Below are positions 45,156-55,016 of a stretch of 64,000 nt of DNA, piece after piece. The notes under the pieces were generated by a model. The model did not search any database. It saw only the letters and a program-made list of their open reading frames with translations, and was not told the origin of the DNA. The DNA comes from Hyphomicrobiales bacterium (GTDB taxonomy: Bacteria; Pseudomonadota; Alphaproteobacteria; Rhizobiales; Rhizobiaceae): the NCBI GenBank assembly GCA_900472485.1, contig UCII01000005.1:220520-284519 (forward strand), written 5' to 3'. The position numbers and the translations under genes were made by a program. Each line of letters begins with the position of its first letter. The stretch's first letter is position 1.

Positions 45156-46286
45156 TCACACCGGCTCGAGATCGCCCCTCGCCCAATTTTCTATCGTTTC
45201 CGCCATGAAATCGGCGAAGCGGCCTTCGGCGATCGCCTGGCGAATGCCCTGCATCAGTTCCTGATAGTAGGCAAGATTGTGCCAGGAGAGCAGCATACCG
45301 CCGAGCGCTTCGTTGGCACGGACGAGGTGATGCAGATAGGCGCGGGAATAATCGCGCGAAGCCGGGCAATTGGACTGTTCGTCCAGCGGACGCATGTCTT
45401 CGGCGTGGCGGGCGTTGCGGATATTCACCTTGCCGCGGCGGGTGAAGGCCAATCCATGGCGACCAGAGCGGGTCGGCATCACGCAGTCGAACATGTCGAT
45501 GCCGCGCGCGACGGACTTCAGGATGTCGTCCGGCGTGCCGACGCCCATCAGATAGCGCGGCTTCTCCATCGGCAGTTCCGGCAAGGTGATCTCGAGCATG
45601 CGCAGCATGACTTCCTGCGGTTCGCCGACGGCAAGGCCGCCGACCGCATAGCCCTTCAGGTCCATGCCGCTCAGCGCCTGTGCCGAACGGACGCGAAGCT
45701 CCGGCACGTCGCCACCCTGCACGATGCCGAACATCGCCTTGCCGGGCTGGTCGCCGAAGGCAACCTTGCAACGCTCCGCCCAACGCAGCGACATTTCCAT
45801 AGCGCGCTCGATTTCCTTCGGTGTTGCCGGCAGAGCGACGCATTCGTCGAGCTGCATCTGGATATCGGAGCCGAGCAATCCCTGGATCTCGATCGATCGC
45901 TCCGGCGACATGTGATGCAGGCTGCCGTCGACGTGCGATTTGAAGGTGACGCCCTGCTCATCGAGTTTACGCAGACCGGACAGCGACATCACCTGGAAGC
46001 CGCCGGAATCGGTCAGGATCGGATGCGGCCAACGGATCAGCTGATGCAACCCGCCGAGGCGGGCGACACGCTCGGCTGTCGGACGCAGCATCAAGTGGTA
46101 GGTATTGCCGAGAATGATATCGGCGCCAGTCTCGCGCACCTGGTCAAGATACATCGCCTTGACGGTGCCGACGGTACCGACAGGCATGAAGGCCGGCGTG
46201 CGGATGGTCCCGCGCGGCATGGAAACTTCGCCGAGGCGCGCGCCGCCATCGGTCTTCTTCAATTGAAACTGAAAGCTCTCGCTCAT
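45156..46286 (-). CDS. tgt: tRNA-guanine transglycosylase (queuine tRNA-ribosyltransferase)
   Basis: Exchanges G34 for preQ1 in GUN tRNAs in queuosine synthesis. 376 residues, TIM-barrel with TDSGGFQ (Asp93), GDVPELR and FDCVMPTR (nucleophile Asp267). The zinc site, normally C-x-C-x2-C plus His, reads S305-N-C307-P-A-S310 with His336 kept, so two of three Cys ligands are missing. It follows queA by 6 nt, in the order queA-tgt. Confidence 0.95.
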   Translation of the reverse strand: MSESFQFQLKKTDGGARLGEVSMPRGTIRTPAFMPVGTVGTVKAMYLDQVRETGADIILGNTYHLMLRPTAERVARLGGLHQLIRWPHPILTDSGGFQVMSLSGLRKLDEQGVTFKSHVDGSLHHMSPERSIEIQGLLGSDIQMQLDECVALPATPKEIERAMEMSLRWAERCKVAFGDQPGKAMFGIVQGGDVPELRVRSAQALSGMDLKGYAVGGLAVGEPQEVMLRMLEITLPELPMEKPRYLMGVGTPDDILKSVARGIDMFDCVMPTRSGRHGLAFTRRGKVNIRNARHAEDMRPLDEQSNCPASRDYSRAYLHHLVRANEALGGMLLSWHNLAYYQELMQGIRQAIAEGRFADFMAETIENWARGDLEPV

Positions 46287-46292
46287 TTCGTC

Positions 46293-47378
46293 CTAGTCTT
46301 TCCGGTGGAGCAGGCTGCCATCGCCATAGGAATAAAAGCGATAGCCCGTCTCGATAGCATGGGTATAGGCCGCGCGCATCGTATCGAGGCCCGCAAAGGC
46401 CGATACGAGCATGAACAGGGTGGAGCGCGGCAGGTGGAAATTGGTCATCAGCATGTCGACGGCCTTGAAGCGGTAGCCGGGCGTGATGAAAATGCCCGTT
46501 GCACCCTGCCAAGGCTGGATGGTGCCGTCATCAGCGGCGGCGCTTTCGATCAATCGCAGCGACGTGGTGCCGACACAGACGATGCGGCCACCCCTCGCCT
46601 TGACGGCATTGAGCTTTGCGGCCGTCGCTGCATCGACATAGCCGATCTCGAAATGCATCTTGTGGTCATCGGTATCGTCGGCTTTGACCGGCAGAAAGGT
46701 GCCGGCGCCGACGTGCAGCGTCACGAAATGCCGCTCGACGCCGAGGACATCAAGCGCGGCAAACAGTGATGGCGTGAAATGCAGGCCGGCGGTGGGTGCC
46801 GCGACGGCGCCCTCTTCACGCGCGTAGATCGTCTGGTAATCGGCGCGATCGCGATCGTCTTCCGGGCGCTTGGCCGCTATATAGGGTGGCAGCGGAATAT
46901 GTCCAACGCTGGCAATCGCCTCATCGAGAGCAGGACCGGACAGATCGAACCGCAGGGTAATCTCACCGCCCTCACCCTTTTCCTCGACAGTGGCGTCGAG
47001 CGAACCAAGCGCGCAGACATTTTCGCCGTGACCGAACTGGATGCGATCGCCAATCTTGATGCGCTTTCCGGGCTTGGCAAAGGCCTTCCAGCGATCCGGC
47101 GCGGCACGCATATGCAGCGTCGCCGAGACCTGCTGACCGGGCGCGCCCTCCCGATGGCGAATACCTTCCAGCTGCGCCGGTATCACCTTGGTATCGTTAA
47201 AAACCATGGCATCGCCGGGGCGCAGGAAAGATGGCAGATCCCGCACCTGATGGTCGCTCAGCGTGTTTGCGCCATGGTTCGGATCGACGACGAGCAGGCG
47301 CGCACTGTCGCGCGGCTCGGCGGGCCTGAGCGCGATACGCTCGTCCGGCAGATCGAAATCGAAAAGGTCAACACGCAT
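46293..47378 (-). CDS. queA: S-adenosylmethionine:tRNA ribosyltransferase-isomerase
   Basis: Transfers and rearranges the ribosyl group of SAM onto preQ1-tRNA to form epoxyqueuosine. 361 residues of normal length: [19 protein letters not shown] start, [28 protein letters not shown] and [17 protein letters not shown] near the end are QueA landmarks. Second-last gene before tgt; preceded by a hairpin at 47412 that may separate it from ppiB. Confidence 0.95.
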   Translation of the reverse strand: MRVDLFDFDLPDERIALRPAEPRDSARLLVVDPNHGANTLSDHQVRDLPSFLRPGDAMVFNDTKVIPAQLEGIRHREGAPGQQVSATLHMRAAPDRWKAFAKPGKRIKIGDRIQFGHGENVCALGSLDATVEEKGEGGEITLRFDLSGPALDEAIASVGHIPLPPYIAAKRPEDDRDRADYQTIYAREEGAVAAPTAGLHFTPSLFAALDVLGVERHFVTLHVGAGTFLPVKADDTDDHKMHFEIGYVDAATAAKLNAVKARGGRIVCVGTTSLRLIESAAADDGTIQPWQGATGIFITPGYRFKAVDMLMTNFHLPRSTLFMLVSAFAGLDTMRAAYTHAIETGYRFYSYGDGSLLHRKD

Positions 47379-47411
47379 TCAATTGGTCCAGGCAGTTCAT
47401 TCAGGCAAAGC

Positions 47412-47452
47412 GAAACCCGCCCCTCACACCAGCGGCGCAAGAGGCGGGTTTC
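47412..47452 (-). terminator. Hairpin between ppiB and queA (possible terminator or attenuator)
   Basis: GAAACCCGCC (47412-47421) / GGCGGGTTTC (47443-47452), 21-nt loop. On the minus strand the stem is followed by GCTTTGCC, a weak T-run, so termination may be partial. Confidence 0.45.
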
Positions 47453-47466
47453 AGGAATAATCACGA

Positions 47467-47976
47467 TCAGACGTCGGCGGCAACCCGCGCGGATACGATC
47501 GAATCCGGATCCTTTACCGGCTCGCCGCGCTTGATCTGGTCGACGAATTCCATGCCGGAGATGACCTGACCCCAAACGGAGTATTGCTTGTTCAGCCACG
47601 GAGCGTCGGCAAAGCAGATGAAGAACTGCGAGTTGGCCGAGTTCGGGTTCTGCGAACGGGCCATCGAGCAGGTGCCGCGAATATGCGACGTCGCGGAGAA
47701 CTCGGCCTTCAGATCCGGCTTGGAGGAGCCGCCCATGCCCGCGCGGCCTGGGTTGAAGGTTTCGCTGCCCTGCTTGCCGAACTGCACGTCGCCGGTCTGA
47801 GCCATGAAGCCGTCGATGACACGATGGAAGACGACGCCGTCATAGGCCTTTTCGCGCGCAAGCTCCTTGATGCGGGCGACATGCTCGGGAGCGACCTGCG
47901 GCAGAAGTTGAATGACAACCTGGCCCTTGGTGGTTTCCAGGATGAGGGTGTTTTCTGGATCCTTGATCTCAGCCAT
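47467..47976 (-). CDS. ppiB: Cytoplasmic cyclophilin-type peptidyl-prolyl isomerase
   Basis: 169 residues of cyclophilin fold without a signal peptide: VVFHRVIDGFMAQTGDVQFG (catalytic Arg), RGTCSMARSQNPNSANSQFF and the Trp-containing PWLNKQYSVWGQVISGMEF. Catalyses cis-trans prolyl isomerisation in the cytosol. A paralogue with a signal peptide lies just upstream (48092), evidently a tandem duplication conserved in rhizobia. Confidence 0.93.
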   Translation of the reverse strand: MAEIKDPENTLILETTKGQVVIQLLPQVAPEHVARIKELAREKAYDGVVFHRVIDGFMAQTGDVQFGKQGSETFNPGRAGMGGSSKPDLKAEFSATSHIRGTCSMARSQNPNSANSQFFICFADAPWLNKQYSVWGQVISGMEFVDQIKRGEPVKDPDSIVSARVAADV

Positions 47977-48002
47977 GTTCGTTTCCTTGTTCTCTCTGTT
48001 TG

Positions 48003-48028
48003 TGCATGATCCTGACCTGGATCATGCA
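48003..48028. repeat. Palindromic intergenic repeat (GATCATGC type)
   Basis: TGCATGATCC (48003-48012) / GGATCATGCA (48019-48028), a perfect 10-bp inverted repeat in the 115-bp gap between the two cyclophilin genes. A third GGGATCATGC follows near 48071-48080. It resembles the short mosaic palindromes known from rhizobial intergenic DNA. Confidence 0.5.
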
Positions 48029-48091
48029 GCTTGCCTTGGCGTGATCTCATCCAAAAGCCGCGCCGCGCCTTTCGGGATCATGCCCGTGAAA

Positions 48092-48664
48092 TCACTTCTT
48101 GGTGACAGTGACCTTGAGCATCTTGTCGGGGTTGCTCACTTCACCGTTCTGGCCTTCGCCTCGCTTGATCTTGTCGACGAGCTCCATGCCCGAGACGACC
48201 TTGCCGACGACCGTGTACTGGCCGTTCAGGAAATCGCCGTTGGCGAACATGATGAAGAATTGCGAGTTGGCGGAGTTCGGATCCTGGGCGCGCGCCATGC
48301 CGACGGTGCCGCGCTGGAACGGAACCTTGGAGAATTCGGCCGGAAGGTTCGGCAGATCGGAACCACCGGTGCCGGCCTTGTTCGGATCATATCCCTTGGA
48401 CGCATTGCCATACTGGACGTCACCCGTCTGGGCCATAAAGCCATCGATGACGCGATGGAAGACGACGTTGTCGTAAGCACCCTTCTTCGCCAACGCTTCG
48501 ATCTGGGTGACGTGCTTCGGAGCAACCTCCGGCATCAACTGGATGACCACCGGGCCGTCCTTGAGCTGGATGGTCAAAAGATCTGCGGCTGCGGCCGAGA
48601 ACGCGCTGCCTGCGAAGGCGGCAAGGCTCAGGAATCCTGCCAATGCAATATGAAAGAGTTTCAT
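48092..48664 (-). CDS. ppiA: Periplasmic cyclophilin-type peptidyl-prolyl isomerase
   Basis: 190 residues: signal peptide (MKLFHIALAGFLSLAAFAGS, cleavage near SAAAA), then a complete cyclophilin domain with VVFHRVIDGFMAQTGDVQYG and RGTVGMARAQDPNSANSQFF. Acts on proline bonds of exported proteins. 29 nt after coaD on the same strand; paralogue of the next gene. Confidence 0.92.
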   Translation of the reverse strand: MKLFHIALAGFLSLAAFAGSAFSAAAADLLTIQLKDGPVVIQLMPEVAPKHVTQIEALAKKGAYDNVVFHRVIDGFMAQTGDVQYGNASKGYDPNKAGTGGSDLPNLPAEFSKVPFQRGTVGMARAQDPNSANSQFFIMFANGDFLNGQYTVVGKVVSGMELVDKIKRGEGQNGEVSNPDKMLKVTVTKK

Positions 48665-48693
48665 GGATGCTCCGTTTGGGATTGGATTTCGGC

Positions 48694-49206
48694 TCAGCTG
48701 TTGCCGCTGGCCTTATTTTTGAGTTTGCCGTTCAGCGCTTCCAGAACCGCCGACGGCACGAAGGCGCTGACATCGCCGCCCATGGATGCGATCTGCCGCA
48801 CCAATGTGGCGGTTATGGGCCGCGAGGCCGTGCCCGCGGGCAGAAACAGCGTCTGAATATCCGGCGCCATCTGCCTGTTCATGCCGGCCATCTGCATTTC
48901 ATAGTCAAGATCGGTGCCATCACGCAGGCCGCGCACCAGCAAGGTCGCGCCGTGGGCGCGGGCGGCATCGACGACCAGATTGTCGAAAGCGACGACGGAA
49001 ATATCGCGCGCCTTTTGTGGCAAAGCCTCACCGAGCGATCTGCGGATGAGTTCCGCCCGCTCTTCGAAGGAGAAAAGCGGCTTCTTGCCAGGGTGAATGC
49101 CGATCGCAACGATCACCTTGGCGGCGACATTCAACGCCTGCACGAGGACATCCAGATGTCCGTTGGTCATCGGGTCGAAGGACCCAGGATAGAAGGCTGT
49201 CGTCAT
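48694..49206 (-). CDS. coaD: Phosphopantetheine adenylyltransferase
   Basis: Adds AMP to 4'-phosphopantetheine in coenzyme A synthesis. 170 residues from ATG 49206; [20 protein letters not shown] carries the nucleotidyltransferase TxGH motif, and [15 protein letters not shown] and [13 protein letters not shown] are CoaD signatures. The frame extends 12 codons to 49242, but the family begins at MTTAFYPG. It heads the coaD-ppiA-ppiB-queA-tgt series. Confidence 0.94.
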   Translation of the reverse strand: MTTAFYPGSFDPMTNGHLDVLVQALNVAAKVIVAIGIHPGKKPLFSFEERAELIRRSLGEALPQKARDISVVAFDNLVVDAARAHGATLLVRGLRDGTDLDYEMQMAGMNRQMAPDIQTLFLPAGTASRPITATLVRQIASMGGDVSAFVPSAVLEALNGKLKNKASGNS

Positions 49207-49406
49207 ACCAAGCCGGCTCGTTGTTTCGACGCCTTTTGTCACGGATGAGGCCGCATCGCAAGTGATTTACAACCCGGCGGCCGCCTCTGAACTGCAGATG
49301 AACACGCCGTTCAACGCCGTTTCAGTTCGACAATGCTCTACTGACATCAACATCGAAACGGGCCTGCTTCAACGGCTCGCCGATCTCGGTTTCAGGGACA
49401 TATGCC

Positions 49407-49631
49407 ATGCTCGTCTTCATCATCGCAGGCGCCATCATCGGCTCATTTTTCGTCGAATACCTCGTTCATCTTTTCGCCGACAATTATGAGATCGAATGGG
49501 ATTCCGCCTCGGAAAACGGCAAAGGTATCGATTTTGCCCAAGAAATCGCCACTGCCATGCGTAAAACGCATCGCGAATCTGAACGCCAGATGAACAAGGC
49601 ATTCAAGGTCGCTTCAGATGCGCATTGCTAG
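49407..49631 (+). CDS. Small membrane protein, unknown
   Basis: 74 residues: an N-terminal hydrophobic segment (MLVFIIAGAIIGSFFVEYLVHLF) and an acidic then basic soluble tail. AGGGA sits 8 nt before the ATG. No family is recognised. First of three consecutive small single-helix proteins. Confidence 0.5.
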   Translation: MLVFIIAGAIIGSFFVEYLVHLFADNYEIEWDSASENGKGIDFAQEIATAMRKTHRESERQMNKAFKVASDAHC

Positions 49632-49722
49632 ATAGCTCTCAATATCGGCGGAACCATTTGGGAAACGCCGCGTTAACAGTCCGAAACTCAAATTGCACAT
49701 TGCGGCAAGAAGGAAGAAGAGT

Positions 49723-49881
49723 ATGCCCGACAAGATCACCCTTATTAACTTTGTTTGGATGGCCATGATTTCGGGAATGCTTGCAGCAACCGTTGCGCTT
49801 TATGATCAGAAACCCGACCAGTCGAAGATCTACGGTCCCTTCGCTTCGGCTCGTCCCTTCGTTGCCTCTAGCCAGTACTAA
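49723..49881 (+). CDS. Small membrane protein, unknown
   Basis: 52 residues beginning MPDKITLINFVWMAMISGML, with one membrane helix and a short polar tail. GAAGGAAGAAGA precedes the ATG. No homologue is known to me. Confidence 0.5.
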   Translation: MPDKITLINFVWMAMISGMLAATVALYDQKPDQSKIYGPFASARPFVASSQY

Positions 49882-49920
49882 GGGATCTGAACGCTAGTCC
49901 CACCAAAGGAGGGAGCGATC

Positions 49921-50055
49921 ATGTTCACAATTTTGACGCTGCTTACACTTTTCATCAGCATCATGTTTGTCGTGTCAGTCGCATCCACCATTTCGGCGCT
50001 TCATCGCGAAAGCGAAGAAAGCAAGAGGCTGCATAAGCGTCACAAGACGCTCTGA
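49921..50055 (+). CDS. Tiny membrane protein (44 residues), unknown
   Basis: MFTILTLLTLFISIMFVVSV begins a 44-residue product: one membrane helix followed by a strongly charged tail (ESEESKRLHKRHKTL). A near-perfect ribosome site AAAGGAGGG lies 7 nt before the ATG, and a terminator follows 50 nt after the stop, so this small gene is well supported despite its size. Confidence 0.65.
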   Translation: MFTILTLLTLFISIMFVVSVASTISALHRESEESKRLHKRHKTL

Positions 50056-50104
50056 TCTCCGCGTACCGAGCATCTCTCCCCGCCATATGCTCGGATGGAC
50101 CCTG

Positions 50105-50141
50105 AACCGGACGCTTTCCCCGCCAGCGTCCGGTTTTTTAT
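50105..50141 (+). terminator. Rho-independent terminator after the small membrane protein genes
   Basis: AACCGGACGCT (50105-50115) / AGCGTCCGGTT (50125-50135), 9-nt loop, then TTTTTATT. Confidence 0.8.
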
Positions 50142-50267
50142 TGCCGTTACAAATAAATTCTCTCCCCCAAACCTTGTCGTCTCTACGCAAAAGCATGATT
50201 TTGCAGGAGGAAGCGCGCCAGACGCTTCAACCATGCTATGGTGATCGCGGTTCATCGAGGGATCAAG

Positions 50268-51158
50268 ATGCGCATTGTCCTGACAGGCAGCTCCGGGCGA
50301 CTTGGCCGGGCGATCTTTAATGCGCTGGCACCAAGCTACAGGGTGATAGGCATCGATCGTTCGCCGTTTTCGACGACGCATCTCCTCGGAGATTTTACCA
50401 ATGCGGCGTTGCTGCGCCAGGCGCTGACGGGTACGGATGCGATCATCCACGGCGCGGCCCTGCATGCCCCTCATGTCGGGACGGTTTCCGACGAAGAATT
50501 TCGCCGCATCAATGTGGGCGGAACACGGCGGCTGGCGGAGGCGGCGCTGGCTGCCGGTGTTAAGCGACTGGTGTTTACCAGTACGACGGCACTTTATGGT
50601 CGCGCGGTCGTTTCCGGTCATTGCACATGGGTCGATGAAGACACCGTGCCGCAACCGAAAAGCATCTATCATCGCACGAAACTGGAAGCCGAGCAGATCC
50701 TTAAGGCTATGGCTGGCCCGGATTTGCAGGTCCGCGTTTTACGCATGTCTCGAAGTTTTCCAGAACCAGCCAATGTGATGGCTGTTCATCGCCTGCATCG
50801 CGGCGTCGATATCCGCGACGTCGCGGATGCCCATGTCGCGGCACTGACGAACGGCGGTAAAGATTTTCAACGACATATCGTTTCCGCCAGCACGCTGTTC
50901 AAACCGGAAGATTGCGAGGCACTCGCGGTCGACGCCGCCTCCGTCATCCAGTTGCGCGCGCCGGGCCTTGCCGCGAAATTCGCCCAGCAAAATTGGCCGC
51001 TGCCTCAAAGTATCGATCGCGTCTACGCATCGAAATCCGCGGGCACGGTCCTCGGCTGGCATTTCCGCTTCGGGTACGACGAGGTTTTTGCGCAGCTGGA
51101 TCGGGAGAGCCTGGAGGTTTTGCCGCCCTTTTCGCAGGACAACGGACAAGCGGAATAA
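50268..51158 (+). CDS. NAD-dependent epimerase/dehydratase family protein
   Basis: 296 residues, extended short-chain dehydrogenase: MRIVLTGSSGRLGRAIFNAL (Rossmann TGxxGxxG loop), FTSTTALYG and the catalytic YHRTK (Tyr-x3-Lys). A nucleotide-sugar epimerase or reductase of unknown substrate. ATG 50268 has GAGGG 6 nt upstream and starts at the fold; a frame from 50238 exists. Convergent with gyrA. Confidence 0.88.
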   Translation: MRIVLTGSSGRLGRAIFNALAPSYRVIGIDRSPFSTTHLLGDFTNAALLRQALTGTDAIIHGAALHAPHVGTVSDEEFRRINVGGTRRLAEAALAAGVKRLVFTSTTALYGRAVVSGHCTWVDEDTVPQPKSIYHRTKLEAEQILKAMAGPDLQVRVLRMSRSFPEPANVMAVHRLHRGVDIRDVADAHVAALTNGGKDFQRHIVSASTLFKPEDCEALAVDAASVIQLRAPGLAAKFAQQNWPLPQSIDRVYASKSAGTVLGWHFRFGYDEVFAQLDRESLEVLPPFSQDNGQAE

Positions 51159-51212
51159 TAGAACGGCCGGATAATCGGCGATGAACTCAAGATCGAGCAA
51201 CGTTCCCAAAAG

Positions 51213-51248
51213 CAATCGCATGAGCCTGTTATCAAGCTCATGCGATTG
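51213..51248 (-). terminator. Terminator of gyrA (possibly bidirectional)
   Basis: Perfect 13-bp stem CAATCGCATGAGC (51213-51225) / GCTCATGCGATTG (51236-51248) with a 10-nt loop; the minus strand continues CTTTTGGG. Between convergent gyrA and epimerase ends. Confidence 0.6.
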
Positions 51249-51312
51249 AAATCCTTCAGTTTCGTGGGTCAGCTGATCAGCTGGCGGTTTGTGCGGCCCG
51301 GTTCAGCGAATT

Positions 51313-54108
51313 TTACTCTTCGCTGCCGCCCTCTTCACCAGCCTCTCCCGCGTCACCGGCGACAGCATCGTCCTCGGCTGCCGAGGCATCATCCTCGTCG
51401 CCTTCCGGTTCGCTGATGCGCTCGACGGACACAACCTTTTCATCCTTCGCAGTGGAGAAGATGGTGACGCCCTTGGTGGCGCGGCTGGCGACGCGGATGC
51501 CGCCGACGGGGACACGGATCAGCTGCCCGCCATCCGAGACGAGCATGATCTGATCACCGTCTTCGACCGGGAAGGCGGCGACGAGTTCGCCGATCTCGCC
51601 CGTCTTCGACGTGTCGGTGGCGCGGATGCCCTTGCCGCCGCGGCCGGAGATGCGGAAATCGTAAGAAGACGACCGCTTGCCGAAGCCCTTTTCCGAAACC
51701 GTCAGGATGAACTGCTCGAGCGCCTTGAGTTCTTCGTAGCGCTCGTCACCGAGCTGTCCCTCTTCAGTGACTTCTTCGCCAACCAGTGCGATTTCCTCGT
51801 CGTCGCCCGTGGCGGAGCGACGTTCGCTGACGGAGCGCTTGAGATAGGCGGCACGCTCCCATGGCTCGGCATCCACATGCCGGACGATGGTCATCGAGAT
51901 GATGCGATCGCCCGGTGCAAGCGTGATGCCGCGCACGCCGATCGAATTGCGGCCAGCAAAGACACGCACATCCGATACCGAGAAGCGGATGCACTGGCCG
52001 AGCGCCGTCGTCATCAGTACGTCGTCATGTTCCGTGCAAGTCTCGACGGAGAGGATTTCATCGCCCTCCTCCTCGAGCTTCATGGCGATCTTGCCGTTGC
52101 GGTTGACCTGCACAAAATCCGACAGCTTGTTGCGACGCACGGTTCCGCGCGTCGTCGTGAACATGACGTCGAGATTATCCCAGCTATCCTCATCCTCGGG
52201 CAGAGGCATGATCGTGGTGATGCGTTCGCCGGGCTCCAGCGGCAGCATGTTGATCAGCGCCTTGCCGCGCGATGTCGGCGTGCCGATCGGCAGCCGCCAG
52301 ACCTTTTCCTTGTAGACAATACCGCGAGAGGAGAAGAACAGGACCGGCGTATGCGTATTGAGAACGAATAGCCGGGTAACGAAATCCTCGTCACGGGTGG
52401 TCATTCCCGAGCGGCCCTTGCCGCCGCGGCGCTGCGCACGATAAGTGGTCAGCGGCACACGCTTGATATAGCCAAGATGGGAAACCGTGACGACCATGTC
52501 CTCGCGGGCAATCAGATCCTCGTCGTCCATCTCGAGACCGCCATCGACAATCTCGGTGCGGCGCGGCGTTCCGAACTCGTCCCGAACCGCGGCAAGCTCT
52601 TGTTTTACAATGGTTTGGATGCGGGCACGCGACGAGAGGATATCAAGGTAGTCCTTGATTTCCGCGCCGATCTGGTTGAGCTCCTCGTCGATTTCGTCAC
52701 GGCCGAGAGCCGTCAGACGTGCCAGACGCAATTCGAGAATGGCGCGCGCCTGCTCTTCCGAGAGGTTGTAGGTTCCGTCTTCGTTGATACGATGCCTGGG
52801 ATCATCGATTAGCCGGATAAGCGATTCGACATCCGCAGCATTCCAGCGGCGCGTCATCAGCTCTTCGCGGGCTGATTGCGGATCCGGCGCCTGGCGAATG
52901 ACGCGGATGACTTCGTCGATATTGGCGACAGCAATCGCCAGACCGACCAAGACGTGGGCACGATCGCGCGCCTTGCGCAGCAGATACTTGGTGCGGCGGC
53001 TGATGACTTCCTCGCGGAACGCCACGAAAGCGCGCAGCATGTCCATCAGGTTCATCAGCTCGGGCTTGCCGCCGTTCAGCGCCACCATGTTGCAGCCGAA
53101 GGAGGTCTGCAGCGGCGTATAGCGATAAAGCTGGTTCAGGATGACGTCGGCATTGGCATCGCGCTTGAGTTCGACGACGACGCGATAGCCCTGGCGGTCG
53201 GACTCGTCGCGCAGGTCCGAGATGCCCTCGATGCGCTTCTCGCGTACGAGTTCGGCCATCTTCTCGATCATCGACGCCTTGTTCACCTGATAGGGAACCT
53301 CGGTGATGATGATCTGCTCGCGATCACCGCGCATCGGCTCGATCGTCGCGACACCGCGCATGACGACGGAGCCGCGGCCCGTCTCATAAGCGGAACGGAT
53401 GCCGGCGCGGCCGAGGATCTTCGCACCGGTCGGGAAATCCGGACCAGGGATGATCTCCATCATCTCAGGCAGCTCGATCGCCGGATTATCGATCAGCGCA
53501 ATACAGCCGTTGATGACTTCGGAGAGGTTATGCGGCGGAATGTTGGTCGCCATGCCTACAGCGATGCCGCCGGAGCCGTTGACGAGTAGGTTCGGGAAGC
53601 GCGCCGGCAGAACCTTTGGTTCTTCCGTCGTCGCATCATAGTTTTCCTGGAAATCGACGGTTTCCTTGTCGATGTCCTCGAGAAGCTCGTGGGCAACCTT
53701 CGTCAGGCGCGATTCCGTATAACGCATCGCCGCTGGCGGATCACCGTCGATCGAGCCGAAATTGCCCTGCCCGTCGATAAGCGGCACGCGCATCGACCAA
53801 TCCTGCGCCATGCGTACCAAGGCGTCATAGATCGAAGCGTCGCCATGCGGGTGGTAGCTACCCATGACGTCGGCGACGGGACGGGCCGACTTCACATATT
53901 TACGGTTCCAGTGATAGCCGCTCTGATGCGCCGCATAGAGTATGCGCCGATGAACGGGCTTCAGACCATCACGAACGTCGGGAAGCGCGCGGCTGACGAT
54001 CACGCTCATGGCGTAATCGAGATACGACCGCTGCATTTCCTCCATGATGGAAATCGGCTCGATGCCTGGCGGGAGCTTCCCGCCGCCGGGTGGTGTTTGC
54101 TCAGTCAA
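51313..54108 (-). CDS. gyrA: DNA gyrase subunit A
   Basis: 931 residues. Breakage-reunion domain (about 20-520) with catalytic Tyr130 (AAMRYTE); C-terminal beta-pinwheel (about 530-880) with the GyrA box QRRGGKG; long acidic tail ([14 protein letters not shown] region). In the quinolone-resistance region [10 protein letters not shown], the position of E. coli Ser83 is Ala91, while Asp95 (E. coli Asp87) is kept. ATG has no strong ribosome site nearby. Convergent with the epimerase gene and divergent from marC. Confidence 0.96.
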   Translation of the reverse strand: MTEQTPPGGGKLPPGIEPISIMEEMQRSYLDYAMSVIVSRALPDVRDGLKPVHRRILYAAHQSGYHWNRKYVKSARPVADVMGSYHPHGDASIYDALVRMAQDWSMRVPLIDGQGNFGSIDGDPPAAMRYTESRLTKVAHELLEDIDKETVDFQENYDATTEEPKVLPARFPNLLVNGSGGIAVGMATNIPPHNLSEVINGCIALIDNPAIELPEMMEIIPGPDFPTGAKILGRAGIRSAYETGRGSVVMRGVATIEPMRGDREQIIITEVPYQVNKASMIEKMAELVREKRIEGISDLRDESDRQGYRVVVELKRDANADVILNQLYRYTPLQTSFGCNMVALNGGKPELMNLMDMLRAFVAFREEVISRRTKYLLRKARDRAHVLVGLAIAVANIDEVIRVIRQAPDPQSAREELMTRRWNAADVESLIRLIDDPRHRINEDGTYNLSEEQARAILELRLARLTALGRDEIDEELNQIGAEIKDYLDILSSRARIQTIVKQELAAVRDEFGTPRRTEIVDGGLEMDDEDLIAREDMVVTVSHLGYIKRVPLTTYRAQRRGGKGRSGMTTRDEDFVTRLFVLNTHTPVLFFSSRGIVYKEKVWRLPIGTPTSRGKALINMLPLEPGERITTIMPLPEDEDSWDNLDVMFTTTRGTVRRNKLSDFVQVNRNGKIAMKLEEEGDEILSVETCTEHDDVLMTTALGQCIRFSVSDVRVFAGRNSIGVRGITLAPGDRIISMTIVRHVDAEPWERAAYLKRSVSERRSATGDDEEIALVGEEVTEEGQLGDERYEELKALEQFILTVSEKGFGKRSSSYDFRISGRGGKGIRATDTSKTGEIGELVAAFPVEDGDQIMLVSDGGQLIRVPVGGIRVASRATKGVTIFSTAKDEKVVSVERISEPEGDEDDASAAEDDAVAGDAGEAGEEGGSEE

Positions 54109-54332
54109 AACAGATCACGATCTCTTTTAGAATCACTGCGAAATTTATAGCCGAAAGGCCTGGCGAGCGCCAATTTGGGCCGGTGTTTTTGAACAGGTTT
54201 TGCCCCTTTAAGCCATGGAATCGAACATTTCCATGGCGAAATCCATCGACGCCGATTCATGACCCTTTGCGAAAGCCCGTTCCTCGCATAACAATGCTTG
54301 ATAACAGCGATAAAACAAGCTTCGGGGACTAT

Positions 54333-54965
54333 ATGGCGAGCGCAGATACGCTGATCAATGCCTTCACGACTCTGCTCGTAACTGTCGATCCGCCGGGGCT
54401 CGCGCCGCTTTTCATCGGACTTACGGCCGGCATGAACCGGGCGGAACGCAAGCAGGTGGCGCTACGCGGATCGCTGATCGCCTTCTTCATCCTTGCGGCC
54501 TTCGCCTTGTTCGGCGCGAGCGTGCTTGGTGTGCTCGGCATCTCCATCGGTGCGTTCCGCATTGCCGGCGGCTTGCTGCTGTTCTGGATCGCCTTCGAAA
54601 TGGTGTTCGAGCGGCGGCAGGACAGAAAAGAGAAGACGACGGAAGTCGCCATTACCAAGGATCACATCCGCAATATCGCAGTCTTTCCCCTCGCCTTGCC
54701 ATTGATCGCCGGTCCCGGCGCCATTTCGGCCACCATTCTGTTGGCCGGCTCGCTACAGACGACGCTCGACCGCGCGCAGCTGATCGGCGTCATCGCTGTC
54801 AATCTGGCCCTGGTCTTTGCGGCCCTTGCCATTTCAGACAGGCTCGACCGAATGCTCGGCGCCACCGGCCGCGCCATTCTCACCCGGCTGCTCGGGGTCA
54901 TCCTTGCGGCGCTTGCCGCGCAGTTCGTCGTGGATGGGGCAAAAGCGGCGCTCGCCCTTTCATGA
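54333..54965 (+). CDS. marC: MarC-family inner-membrane protein
   Basis: 210 residues with six hydrophobic helices; MASADTLINAFTTLLVTVDPPGLAPLF is the conserved MarC N-terminus (VDPPG). Function unknown; despite the name, a drug-resistance role is not established. The frame is open from 54090, but ATG 54333 has GGGGA 5 nt upstream and fits the family. A terminator follows directly. Confidence 0.85.
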   Translation: MASADTLINAFTTLLVTVDPPGLAPLFIGLTAGMNRAERKQVALRGSLIAFFILAAFALFGASVLGVLGISIGAFRIAGGLLLFWIAFEMVFERRQDRKEKTTEVAITKDHIRNIAVFPLALPLIAGPGAISATILLAGSLQTTLDRAQLIGVIAVNLALVFAALAISDRLDRMLGATGRAILTRLLGVILAALAAQFVVDGAKAALALS

Positions 54966-54992
54966 AAAAACCCGCCAAGTCGGCGGGCTTTT
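54966..54992. terminator. Bidirectional terminator between marC and ssb
   Basis: CCCGCC (54971-54976) / GGCGGG (54982-54987), flanked by AAAAA on the left and CTTTT on the right, so it can serve both convergent genes. Confidence 0.75.
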
Positions 54993-55016
54993 AAAGATCA
55001 AGCAGCTGCGCCGATC

